Shown here piece by piece: positions 9,273 to 19,767 of a stretch of 64,000 nt of DNA. A model generated the notes under the pieces. That model was not told where the DNA came from. It searched no databases and saw only the letters and a program-made list of their open reading frames with translations. The stretch's first letter is position 1. Every line of letters begins with the position of its first letter. The translations under genes and the position numbers were made by a program. This stretch comes from Davidsoniella eucalypti (taxonomy: Eukaryota; Ascomycota; Sordariomycetes; Microascales; Ceratocystidaceae): NCBI GenBank assembly GCA_004009845.1, contig RMBW01000051.1:1-64000 (forward strand), given 5' to 3'.

Positions 9273-10187
9273 ATGAGTTCATTGAAAACAACGGCGCTGC
9301 GGCTCGTGAGAGTTGCTACGGCTTCGAGTGCTAGACTGTAAGTCAAAGATTGCCCTTGAGTCGTCATATATATTGAAAAGACACTAATATATCTGTTAAG
9401 ATGCTCTGTACGTACGGTACCTATTGCATCAACATCTACCGTTTCACATACTCTTCAACACCGCCCATTCGGCCAGTCTGCAGTGCTGCGTAAGAAAGAC
9501 AAGGGCACCAAAGCCACCAAGAAGGGCTCACCATCAGCGTCTGCTACTTCGTCTGCTCCAGAAAGCTCTGCTGATGGCGGCGACTATTCCAGCGCGAGCC
9601 CAGACGACCCGGGCAACTTTGAAGATGTCCAATCACAATGGACGCGCGCCGACACGCACTATCGTGAACAGCTAACGCAGTTCCGCGCTGGCGGCTCTTT
9701 CAACCCAGACGTCCTTGGCGCTCTACCGGTTCTTGTACGTTCCGGTAAGACAAGCGCTTCGTACCCACTACGTGAAGTCGGCCAAGTAATCCCACGCACA
9801 GCTCGTAGTGTAGCCATTATCGCCTACGAAAAGGAGTATCTCAAGCCCATCATGTCAGCCATCCAGGCCGCGCCTGATTTCAACCAGCAGCCACAGCCCG
9901 ATCCGGATACAGAGCTGGGTTTGATTCTCAAGATCGAGGCTGTGCCGACAGATCAGCTAGTCAAGAAACTAGGAGATCTATGCCATGCGTGGCGCGAGAA
10001 GATTCGTGCGGTGCGCACGAAGCGGGAAAAGCTGGTGCAGACCTGGCAAAAAGATAAGACGATTCGACCGGATATCGCCAAGACAGTTAGTGCGGACCTG
10101 CTAAAGGAAATGCAGAAGCGTATCAAGGCGGTCGATGCGGCAGAGACGCAGGCGGCCAACGACATCAAGCGCAAGACATCGGCGTAG
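9273..10187 (+). CDS. RRF1: Mitochondrial ribosome recycling factor
   Basis: Two exons, 9273-9337 and 9401-10187 (283 aa). The 63-nt intron has GTAAGT, an ACTAAT branch site and TTAAG, and joins in frame (...SARL/CSVRT...). RRF splits terminated mitoribosomes into subunits together with a mitochondrial EF-G. Residues 1-60 are rich in Arg, Ser, Thr and Ala with few acids, fitting a matrix presequence. A Lys/Ser-rich linker follows. The RRF fold covers the C-terminal ~190 residues: the PLREVGQVIPRTARSVAIIAY strand region, EYLKPIMSAIQ, then ILKIEAVPTDQLVKKL and the helix REKIRAVRTKREKLVQTW, ending in an amphipathic helix with EMQKRIKAVDAAE. It converges with the gene ending at 10585. The ATG at 9273 is the only start that supplies a targeting sequence. 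Confidence 0.85.
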
Positions 10188-10584
10188 AGACTCGACAAGA
10201 GAGGGAACAAGATGATGTTCTGTATGATAGTATCTGTACGATAGTCGGCTAACTAAAGCAACCATGTTATCATTTCCGGATGCAGTATATTGTTCCTGAT
10301 AATGTGTGCGTTGTATTCTTTTTTTCTATTATACAAAATGGTGAAAGAAAATACAGTAAAAGTGGTGATACAAATAGACGAAGCAAACAAAGACGGGCCA
10401 AGATAGCAAAGAAGAACAAGAAGAAGCTACTATCTGTGTATATAAATGACAATAGATACAGGGACAACGGCGTCCTAAGCTGTCACTTGCTCCAACAACC
10501 TCTGTTTCCGTTGATCAAAAACTAGAGCTGTGTATAAAGGCTTGGCTTCTTCTTGCTCATTTCCTTCTTTTCTCCTACTTCTCT
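10188..10584. other. Convergent 3' intergenic region
   Basis: AT-rich spacer between two converging stop codons. It presumably holds both 3' UTRs; no gene or repeat was recognised. Confidence 0.5.
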
Positions 10585-11724
10585 TCAACGCCTTGCTGCA
10601 GCTGCCGCCGCCGGTTTGACCTTATCTAGCATCTGCTTTAGTTTCGCCTGGAACTTCTCCGTGGCCGAAGTCGAGTATGTGCCCTCCTTGAGATGGTAGT
10701 TGCGTGCCAACTGTAGAACTTGTGCCTTATCTACCGCCGGAATGGCCTCGTGCTGGCCCTTGACTGTACGGCGCACCATAATATCCTTGAGTCGCTCACT
10801 AGGGCCCATCTTGATAGCTAGGCCTGACCGCTCTTCAAGCAGCTTCTTAGTCTGCAGCTTTTCAAAGTACATGACGCCCTGGTAGTCGTACTTAGCGGCC
10901 ATCATGTTGGGATGTGCTAGATGACCCGGGTCTACCGGCCCGCCGGCAATGGTCTTTAGTGTTTGCCGTATCGTCGCCGCCTTGCCAAGGATGTTGGAAT
11001 CAGTGGCCATGGCAGGGGCGTACTCTAAGATCTCGTCGATGCCCAGCACGGGATTGAATACCTCAGCCTTCCGCTCCGGCGCCGCAGGCACTCTTTCAGT
11101 CAGAACCTCCAGTTCAGCCTTGGTGTATGGCGCGTACCAATCGATGTCCTCGGCCATGGCTTCGTATGGGTTCTGGTTGCGTCTATCGCCGTCCTTCTTC
11201 GCACGACCACCACGTTCCTTGCCGCCTCCCTTCTTGCCATCTTTACCACTATGCTTCCCACCGGCCGACCGGAACTGGCCCTCCTTCTGGCCACGGTTTG
11301 CCGGTGTTGTGCGACGGACTGAGACCGTGCCGTCAGGATTACGCACAACGGTACCAAGAGCACCGCCTCCTAGACGCAAACCGCTCCGGCCACGCGGCAG
11401 TGAGCGAACATTTACTATGCGGGCAGCACCGCTAACAGGAGGCTTCGATGGGGTGGCGGCATCTGAGGAGCTTTTGAGCATTGAGTTGAGTTCTGAAGCG
11501 GCAGCCCGTGAGCGAGGAATCCGTGGCGAAGAGCTGCTGTTGCCAGGATAGGAAGAGGCATAATTCTTGGGGATCTCGCCGCTGAAGACTTTGCTTGGTT
11601 CGTCGTCGTTGTTGAGGGCAGATGAGATCGAGAAGCTCCGTGAGACTTGGTTAGTCAATTGGCGTTGCTGCAAGAAACCCGCAAGGCTGCCGCCGCAGGC
11701 AGACCGGAGAAAGTTTCCGGACAT
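10585..11724 (-). CDS. Mitochondrial protein of unassigned function, possibly mitoribosomal
   Basis: A single-exon frame of 379 aa with ATG at 11724. The first ~40 residues (MSGNFLRSACGGSLAGF..., then RSFSISSALNND) form a classic matrix presequence with a probable cleavage site before SFSISSA. Residues 40-190 are basic and low-complexity, rich in Gly, Arg, Lys and Ser. The C-terminal ~190 residues look folded and conserved, with YEAMAEDIDWYAPYTKAELE, FNPVLGIDEILEYAP, HPNMMAAKYDYQGVMYFEKL and PSERLKDIMVRRTV. Basic composition, size and import signal suit a fungal small-subunit mitoribosomal protein, but I do not recognise the family firmly. It lies tail-to-tail with the mitochondrial RRF gene; co-function is only a guess. 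Confidence 0.7.
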   Translation of the reverse strand: MSGNFLRSACGGSLAGFLQQRQLTNQVSRSFSISSALNNDDEPSKVFSGEIPKNYASSYPGNSSSSPRIPRSRAAASELNSMLKSSSDAATPSKPPVSGAARIVNVRSLPRGRSGLRLGGGALGTVVRNPDGTVSVRRTTPANRGQKEGQFRSAGGKHSGKDGKKGGGKERGGRAKKDGDRRNQNPYEAMAEDIDWYAPYTKAELEVLTERVPAAPERKAEVFNPVLGIDEILEYAPAMATDSNILGKAATIRQTLKTIAGGPVDPGHLAHPNMMAAKYDYQGVMYFEKLQTKKLLEERSGLAIKMGPSERLKDIMVRRTVKGQHEAIPAVDKAQVLQLARNYHLKEGTYSTSATEKFQAKLKQMLDKVKPAAAAAARR

Positions 11725-12146
11725 GGCGTATCGGAACTATATATGTGATCGGAGGTCGAGGTACAGCGTTTGATGATCCGGGATCAATGCGAGGAAGGCT
11801 CCGACTTCGAGGAAGCGATTGAACCCGGAACCTTGTAAAAGGTCAGATAAAGACAATGGAAGAACGGCAATTGACTCTTCAGTCCATAAAAACGTAAAAA
11901 TCGCCGTTTAAAGAGGAATTGCACGTCAAGCTCAAAAGACCGAGTTCGATGCCCTTCATCCAGAATTGTGACGCTAGGAAAACCTCGTGGGGCTGATTAT
12001 GTAATACATATTCATTAAAAGCCTTGTGTGACAGGCTGAGTAATAAAGTTTTGCCCCACAAAAACACCACAGACAAGCATCACAGAGCGTGATAGCCGGC
12101 TTCACTATATTAAAGCTCTAATATTGCTTTATGAGGATTAAAGCAT
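11725..12146. other. Intergenic: promoter of the 10585-11724 gene and 3' side of SSADH
   Basis: About 420 bases between two minus-strand genes. No motif could be called with confidence. Confidence 0.4.
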
Positions 12147-13955
12147 CTACTGAGACCCCTGTAAAGGTTTTCCCAAGCCGCCATATGTGATCATTTTGGT
12201 CACCTGATACTCTTCAATACCCATTGATGACCCCTCACGCCCAAAGCCAGACTCTTTGACGCCGCCAAACGGTGATGCCGGGTCTGAGATGATGCCTGTG
12301 TTAACGCCGATCATGCCAACCTCGAGATGCTCAGCTACGCGATAAATCCGCTCCAGGTCACGCGAGTAAAAATAGCCCGCTAGACCAACACGCACATTAT
12401 TGGCCAGCTTGACGACCTCGGCCTCAGTATCGAACGGGAACAGCCCGGCCACCGGCCCAAATGTCTCTTCTGACGCAATTGCCATATCTTGCGTCATTCC
12501 CGTCAGCACGGTCGGTTCGAAAAAGAACTCGCCGGTCTCCGGTAGCCGCTTGCCACCAACTAGCACTGTAGCGCCCTTCTTCACGGCGTCGATCACATGC
12601 GCCTCGGCCTTAGCTACAGCTCGTTCATGAATGAGCGGTCCATGAGTAATGCCCTTAGCAAAACCATTACCGACTTTGAATTCCCGAACCTTGGCGGCAA
12701 AGAGCCGAGCAAAGTCATCGTAGATGCCGCGCTGTACGAAGATCCGGTTGGCACACACGCAGGTTTGACCGGACGATCGGAACTTGGATGCTATAGCGCC
12801 AGCAACAGCGGCATCCAGATCAGCATCATCGAAGACGATGAACGGCGCGTTGCCGCCAAGTTCCATCGACAGCTTCTTCAGTGTATCGGCGCTCTGCTTC
12901 ATGAAGAGCTTGCCAACTGGCGTCGACCCGGTAAACGATACCTTCTTGACGATCGGCGACGTTGTAATGGCTTCACCTACGGCACGCATGTTTCCGTGCG
13001 CCGTGATAACGTTGAAAACCCCTTTTGGAACTCCAGCCCGATGTGCAAGCTCAGCTATCGCCAAGGCCGTGAATGGCGTCTCCCCCGGAGCCTTGACTAC
13101 AACAGAACAGCCTGCCGCCAAAGCAGGACCAACCTTGCGCGTAATCATAGCAGCAGGAAAGTTCCAGCTGTAACATATCCCATCACCATTAGCATCATCA
13201 TCATTTCTAGGTATAGGTACGCAGAGCACTAGACTTACGGTGTGATCATACCACAGACGCCGACCGGCTCCTTCACCGTCATGACTCGGTTAGTCGGGGT
13301 CGATGGAGAGATCGTCTGACCATATATACGCGGTGCCTCTTCACTAAACCACTCAAAGAAGCTAGCCGCATATCCAACTTCACCACGAGCATCAGCTGCC
13401 GGCTTGCCGTTTTCCCACGTGATCAGTGTCGTTAAATCATCGGTGTGCTCAACAACCAAGTCATACCAGCGACGAAGCAGCTTTGCCCGGTTTCGTCCCG
13501 TCTCATAACGGAATAGAGCAAAGGCGTCCTTGGCAGCTACAATTGCTTTCTCGGTGTCAACCATATCAAAGTCCGGGCTCGTGCCGATAAGTTCCCGTGT
13601 AGCCGGATCTATGAAATTCAGAGTTAGCGTCACCTCCCTCTCTCGTTCTTATGTCCTTGCTCCAGGCTTCTTTACCGCGGACTTCAAAGGTGGCACCAGA
13701 TGCAGCGGGAATCCATTCGCCATTCACATAGCACACATTCTGTTTTAGAAGGGTCGGGTCTCGAAGCTATAGTGCAAGTTGTACGTCAGATCTGATCAGA
13801 TAACAATATATAGGGTTTAATGGACTTACCTTGGGAACCAAACTGGAGGCATAGCGTAGAATTGGCGCTCTAAAGGCGGTTCTAGGGCTTGACAACGCTG
13901 CAGATCGCCAGCCAAAAGCAGCAACTGTTTGTGATCTCTTTAGAATGGCCGCCAT
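12147..13955 (-). CDS. UGA2: Succinate-semialdehyde dehydrogenase, mitochondrial
   Basis: Four exons on the minus strand: 13955-13830, 13766-13676, 13608-13239 and 13167-12147, giving 535 aa. Introns are 63, 67 and 71 nt with GTAAGT or GTAAAG donors; the joins give ...SLVPK/LRDPT..., ...TFEVR/DPATRELIGT... and ...GVCGMITP/WNFPAAM.... The enzyme oxidises succinic semialdehyde to succinate with NAD(P)+, the last step of the GABA shunt. It is an ALDH-fold protein: WNFPAAMITRK cofactor loop, MELGGNAPFIVFDDADLD with the general-base Glu, and GQTCVCANR with catalytic Cys332. Cys334 follows two residues later, the pair that forms the redox switch in human SSADH. The C-terminus has SPFGGVKESGFGREG. 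Exon 1 encodes an Arg/Ser/Ala-rich presequence, so mitochondrial location is likely. Confidence 0.92.
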
Positions 13956-14705
13956 GACTGATTAGCGAGCTCTTTGAATCCAATCCGATTTATCTGTGAT
14001 ATAGACAGTGAAGGTTGTTGTTTGGATGATGCAGTGATTTGTGAGACTGATAAAATAAGACATTACATGCCGGATTCCCCACTTTAGAATTGGAGCTATG
14101 CTGCAGCTACTAGAACAAGCAAGTGAATCGGACGGAATGGAATCGGGCACGACGTCAGTTATTGCTATAAATATACACGAACTCGAGGCACAAATAACTT
14201 CGATTTAGCAAGAATATGAACAGGCAGGTAGATAATAAAGTAGCTGCTCGAAATGTCTTTCCGAATCTTGACATCGTTGTTGTACAAAACCGAGCCGGGC
14301 AATTGCCACAAGACGATTTTCCCTTTTTGAGTCAACACTTGATTGTCTTTCGTACATATCTCCCTTGATAAATATCACCAAAAATTGCCTTTAATTTCTT
14401 GTTTATGCTTGACGTGGGGATTTATTTTCAATTGCATTGTAGTATACATGGATGATGTTTTTTTTATGTTAGGTTGTCCTGCTTTGAACCAGATCAGACT
14501 GTCTGATAAATGGCAGTTTTTTCTCCCTCATTAAAGAAATGAATAACGCCCAACCCAAAGAAAATAAAAAGACAGATCGACAAAGGAAATTCTGGCTCAG
14601 ATTACACTTTCAAATAGAGAAAACATAGAAGAAGAAGAAAGAAAGAAAGAAAAGAGAAAAAAGGATTCTGCCAGCGGCCTCCCTCATTATGGATTTCAAC
14701 CGACT
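13956..14705. other. Intergenic: SSADH promoter and 3' UTR of the MARVEL-like gene
   Basis: About 750 bases, AT-rich in the middle. A purine run with (GAAA)n lies at about 14628-14660. No further gene was seen. Confidence 0.4.
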
Positions 14706-15621
14706 TTAGTAATAGGCCGCTGGGATCCTTGGCTGTCCGCCGCCACCCAGCGAGTTGAAGGCTTGAGTTCGTGGTGTGAATGGCATGTTTGCCGTTACTG
14801 GCGATCGTAAGCTTCCCATTTCCCAGTTGCTCCTGGGCTTCTCGGGGCCGTCGGAATATTCATTGTCGGTATCGACCTTGTCGGCCTCGGTGGGCATCAT
14901 AGCCCAAGCAGCCAAAGCCAGGTTGCAGACATACAAAAACCTGTAAAAGCAAAGCGAATGTTAGTCATAGGCATCTTCTCCCCCTCTCTGTCTAGTGAAA
15001 GATAACTTACAGCATATACACTGTCACGGCAAGGGCGCCCTTGGCCATCTTGCATTTATGTACCGTTCCCGAACCATAAACAGAGACGACACTGCATGGC
15101 TTGGCAATATACCAAGCAACATTTGTGCTATAGCGTGGATCGGCGTGATCGGGTCCTATTTGACCGTACGTGCTTACTGTGTAGATGATGACTAGACCCA
15201 AGTTGGCGAGGAGGCCGATAAGCGGATACCACACGCGCATGATGAAGCTAATCAGCTTAGATAGCAAGAAGAACAGCGAGATAAGGGAGATGGCGACATT
15301 GAAGTTCGTCAGTCTAGATACGGGATGTTAGTCTTCTATTCTCTCCCAAGTTCTCGACATGACGGGGCTGCTTTACGTTTGCGACCAGACGAACGGAATC
15401 TTTGGTACGGACTTGTAGTTGGCGTATGCGTACACGATCATGTTGGGATTTGAGTTCCAGCCATTCTCGTAGCCAATCTGCCAGAAGCGCGTGCGATACC
15501 AGTTTGGCTGCGAAATGCCAAAGAGAACTAGAATCGGGACGAGACCGGCCAGCTCAGCAAGCATGAGCCAGTAGATAGGACGGCGGTCCTTCCACGGCCG
15601 TCGAAGAATCTTGTAGGACAT
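14706..15621 (-). CDS. Four-TM MARVEL-like membrane protein
   Basis: Three exons on the minus strand, 15621-15377, 15313-15011 and 14940-14706 (260 aa). Introns are 63 and 70 nt with CTAAC branch sites, and the joins are in frame (VWSQT/LTNFN and VYML/FLYVCN). Four hydrophobic spans are visible: about residues 15-37 (IYWLMLAELAGLVPILVLFG), 84-105 (NVAISLISLFFLLSKLISF), 109-132 (YPLIGLLANLGLVIIYTVS) and 170-195 (ALAVTVYMLFLYVCNLALAAW). A cytosolic tail rich in Pro, Ser, Gly and Asn follows. Four spans with short loops and a disordered C-tail fit the MARVEL-like proteins of filamentous ascomycetes, which are plasma-membrane proteins of poorly known role. The assignment rests on topology. Confidence 0.75.
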
Positions 15622-16542
15622 CGCGATAGGAGAAGGAGTACAATCGGAAGGTGAATGAGTTGCTCTTCAGATATCGGAAGACGTAGGTTCGGTGAACAGG
15701 GTTTATAGACGAAGTGAGGGTTTCTGTAGAGTTTGGTAATGGCCTCTTTGATGTGCTCGCTATTGAATAAAACAAGAATAGCGAGAGGGGAAAAGAAAGG
15801 CGAGTGCTTCTATTTGCCTGGTGATTTTCTGTTGGTTATATGACAGACAGAAAATGGAAAAAGATCAGCCTGTTTTCAATGTGGGATCAAAGTTCGACAA
15901 AAGAACGCAGAAACTACTCGGGTAGTCGCCAGTCGCCGGCACAGTAAGACCGGTATGTAGAGAGACAGTGGAATATAGATATCAGTTTCTCAAACAAAAG
16001 TAATGATACTGTCCCTCGATTTCTGTATATGCAATAAACTTCCACGATTATGACAAACCCACATCAAGAAACAAATAATACAGGAATAAGAAAGAAGATA
16101 TTAAAATAGGAGGAACAACGAGTTCGTCAACCAAGTTTTCAAGATGGGGGCCATGCCGGGTTTTTACTTGCTCTACTCTGCCTTTTTCTGCTCTTCTTGT
16201 GCTTCTCGGATAGCATGTATTATATTCCTCATGCCGCTGTAACTGCAACCACAACTTCAACTGTAGCCATCCAACCAGGCCCCGCGCAAGCCAGTTCGGG
16301 CGGCCAAACATGCAACTATAGCAAGTTATATTGTCCGTATCTCTACTATCAGTTATGACAGGCTGAATTATAGCTCTAGTGTAGGAGCCCTCGGGTTTTC
16401 ACACCTTCCACAGCATAAAACCTTTGCATTTCTCCAGCAATATCTCGTTCTTCTTCTTTTTGATTCTTGCCCGATTTCTACAAGCCCATCCCCCGTTCCC
16501 TCCCTGTTCTCTCTTCCTTCCCAGCACAAATAAAAGGTGCTG

Positions 16543-16667
16543 ATTGGCTGGTTTAGAGACCCACTCCTCTTCTTGCCGCTCCTGCCTTTTCCCAGCTGGC
16601 CAATCAGGCTCCACTTTGCACGACAGCTGGGCGCTTAAAATAGCCTGCATTCGCGGTCTATGATTGG
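16543..16667 (-). promoter_or_regulatory. Cluster of three CCAAT boxes
   Basis: ATTGG occurs at 16543-16547 and 16663-16667, and CCAAT at 16600-16604, within 125 bp. The copies sit in TGATTGG or CCAATCA contexts, the form preferred by the fungal CCAAT-binding (HAP/CBC) complex. The nearest gene with suitable orientation is the MARVEL-like gene starting at 15621, about 0.9 kb away, so the target is uncertain. Confidence 0.35.
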
Positions 16668-17865
16668 CGGTTCTTTATAGGCTCGGTTTTCACAGTGAAC
16701 AGAACCGGCCATAATAATCAAGATAATAATCAAGAAAAGTCACAAACAGTGTTTCGATTTTATCTACCTTTTTTGTACGCTCATGTCTGTTCTTGGGTTC
16801 CCTGTAGTGTCGTAATTGCCCTCTGCAGCCGCCCAGCGTGACCTAAACGTCGAGTACCTAACAGTACAGTAGTACCGCTGATACTAGGCAAAACTAGGAT
16901 AAATAACGTGCCATGCCTATCTCGTCCGCGCTCCTTTAGTTCATGTACGTACTTAACTTATTTGCGCCGCAAAACACAGACAATGAAGGCCTTGTTGGGC
17001 GGCCGGCCGGATGTTATACTCGCTCTCCCTCCCTTGTCTTGAGCTCTTCAAGCTACTATTTCTAAAGCCACGATCTAGACCGCCATGCCTAGATAGACAT
17101 GGCTTTCTGCCTTCTCTAGCCTTTTTGGCAACTTGGAAGTTTGCGTGGTATGATTATGAATCCGATCTGGCACCACATACAGGCTATCCTGCTGTTTTTA
17201 TCATGTAAGCCAAGCGCTGAACCTCATTTCTTTTACCGAAAACACGCACATCTTCCACCTACCAAAGTATATAGTTGAACATCTATCTAATTACTACTAG
17301 TTTGTGATTGTATACAACTATAGTACAATGTACCAAGTACAGTACACGAGGCAGGGTGCTGAAGATATGGTAATCCTAACGTATCATGCTTACCCGCTAC
17401 ATAATCCAGCTCAGTGGCTTTGTCTTCCCGTAATTATGTACATACAGATATGTGTGTGTACGCAGTACACTTAGTAAGGGTAGCTCGTGAGCAAAGTCCA
17501 GAAAGTCTATGCTTAAGTATGCAATACGACTCCTGTTACGTCGATTTCTGCTTCTTCTTATCAGTGTTTTTTTCTTTCACTTTGGCGCCTACTACTTGTC
17601 TGTCACACCTAGCAAAACCAAAAAGAAACAAAGGTAAAGGAAGAAGCGGTGCACTAAACGGAAACAATGTGATTTTTCATACTCCGAATATCACCTTCTT
17701 TTTGGTCACACTGCATCATCTCTGTCGCGTATGCCCCCAAAGACAACTAGCTTGTCGTGCATACCATGGTTGACAAGTCAGAATAAGAACAAAAGGTGTG
17801 AGACAGTTACGACGTTGCAAAAGGCTTATCATGATGTAACAGATCTTGATAATCAGGCAATGATA

Positions 17866-17988
17866 GGGTTAGGGTATTAGAGCGACAAACACACAGTGTA
17901 TATATACTGTATCGACGGACAGATACAGCTGGTAGCAGCTGCTCAGGCTACAGTACAGTGTTTGTGATTCTTCAGTTGACCCTAACCC
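17866..17988. repeat. Imperfect inverted repeat with telomere-type outer arms
   Basis: GGGTTAGGGT at 17866-17875 is mirrored by ACCCTAACCC at 17979-17988. Inside, ACAAACAC and CAGTGTA-type blocks on the left face TACAGTGTTTGTG on the right. Arms are about 40 nt with partial pairing, and the loop is about 45 nt. Confidence 0.55.
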
Positions 17989-19036
17989 GAATATGCTTTG
18001 GGAATCTGCAAACGTCAGGTCTTCAACCATCAACTTCACTCTCGACACATTTCTTTGAAGGAATAGCCGGGAAGATTTCTCTAAGCGTAGTCAAAATGCC
18101 TTAAAAGGACATTTGCGGAAAGCCTTGCGATGATGAAAGAAATAAAATGGGCTTGAAAAGCGAGGAGTGGGAAGCAAGAAAAAGAAGCTGACATATTATA
18201 AAGGGAGAAATAGAAACGTCGATATGTCTTCCCGCTCTTAGCTATAAAGTACATATAAATTTGTACATAGCTATGGACAGTATGTTTTGCCGAATGTAGA
18301 CCAAAGCGAGCTACTCAAGCTATAATCTCCAACCGATGTTCTTGTCTCGCCTGTCTCGACTCTCTTGCTGGCTTGGCTTTGCTTTCGGAGCTAGACGCCT
18401 TTGATCCTTTTCTATTTCTAGTACTTGGATGGGTAACCTAAAGCAAGAAAAAAAGAAAGGCCATGGATAGACTTATCTGAGGATGGCAAATCGAGGATCG
18501 AAGAGGAAGGATGGATTAACGTGGTGGCATAAACCTCGATGTAGTCTAGCGGCAAGCTTCTTTTATCTCCTTACAATCCGACTGGAATGCATGGGATTCG
18601 AAGGCGATATCTTATTTTGCATTGCAGAAGGTGAAAAAGCGAGCTCAAGAGGAAAGGGAAAGGGTGGGAAAGGGAGACAGGCTTTTGCCTTGGAATCAGA
18701 TCTTCTGGTCGGCAGATGAAAAACATGAAAGACCAGTGGAAGACAGGATAAAGTCTTTCCTTACAGCCTGGCAGATCTCGATCAAGAGAGCCTCAATAAA
18801 AAGCAATAAGGAAAATCTCGAGGAACCATGTAGATGGATTCTTTTCTCTTTGTGGTCTCTCCTCCGCTTTCGATATGGGAAACTGAGAACAGCCTCTCTC
18901 CAGGTTCAGATCCAGACAAATCCAGTACAGACTAGTACTATCAAGGAAAAGCGATGTTTTTTTGTTTTTCATTGGGGATGTCAGTCACGTCAGGTTCACC
19001 GAGTACCAGTAGCCAGGACTTCAGGTTCACCCGGCA

Positions 19037-19076
19037 CTAACAAGACACGGCTAGATAAAGGCCGTGCCCTTGTTAG
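19037..19076. repeat. Strong hairpin upstream of the histidine kinase
   Basis: CTAACAAG (19037-19044) pairs with CTTGTTAG (19069-19076), and CACGGC (19046-19051) with GCCGTG (19061-19066). This gives 14 pairs, one small internal bulge and a 9-nt loop. It lies about 690 bases before the ATG. Direct repeats of CAGGTTCAC (near 18990 and 19022) sit just upstream. Confidence 0.55.
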
Positions 19077-19767
19077 CTCCGGTCAGCTCTTGCTGAATCA
19101 GCACAAGTACCGGCGATTGCTTAGCGTAGCTGCTTTGGGAACCGTTCTTGTTCCTGAGAAAGCAAGAGGTCGAGTCAGCTTGGACTGGGGGAGGCTCCTT
19201 GGCAGCTTAGCCTTTTTTATCCCTAACCTAGCGTGAGAATCTTCTCATATTATCCCAGTTTCCTAGACGGATCAACAGCCAAGGCGGCCTTGAGATATGT
19301 GCCTCGTGGCAAAAAACCCATCGCAGCAACTTGAGATGGCCCAAAAGGGACCGCGTTCTAGTCTATCTCCGTCTTGTTCCCCCCTCTGCAAACCCTTCGC
19401 CTCCATAGAAACCTGAAGTTAACTTTGCTTTTTTCTTCGTCTCTTCTTTCTTCTCCAATCTGCGTTCTTCTCACGATAACAGCATCAAGTCTGCTAGAAG
19501 AAGTCTCGATCTCGGAAGATCTGCCTTCCTTCACCAAACCCCATCCCCTCGCCCCAAGATATCCTCTTCCTCTTTCTGTCTAGTCTTCATTCCACCTTGC
19601 GTATATCCATTTCATCACTCCCTACTCACCGACACTATTCTGAAGAGCTCTTCATCGATTCCGAAGCTGGGTCCGGCTGAGAGACTGCCTCACATCTTTA
19701 GTCTCCACACTCCGCCCGGGTATTAGCCGAGAGTGAGCGCCTACACACAGGGCCATCTCCCGCTAGG

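Larger units (their letters stand above)
15776..19767. other. 4-kb intergenic region upstream of the histidine kinase
   Basis: No frame here looks like a real protein; the short ones have no conserved motif and overlap one another. The region includes the likely promoter of the MARVEL-like gene (left part) and a long leader or promoter for the histidine kinase (right part, pyrimidine-rich from about 19370 to 19740). Three structures inside it are listed separately: a CCAAT cluster, an inverted repeat with telomere-type arms and a strong hairpin. Confidence 0.5.

Noticed and set aside
18535..18560. GTAGTCTAGCGGCAAG resembling a tRNA D-arm
   Set aside because: No matching anticodon and T-arms follow at the right distance.
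18483..19236. Overlapping open frames of 78 and 204 codons upstream of the histidine kinase
   Set aside because: No conserved motif. The frames overlap each other and contain the hairpin and direct repeats.
19374..19583. Possible upstream ORF in the histidine kinase leader
   Set aside because: The apparent start is TTG, not ATG, so it is not a convincing uORF.
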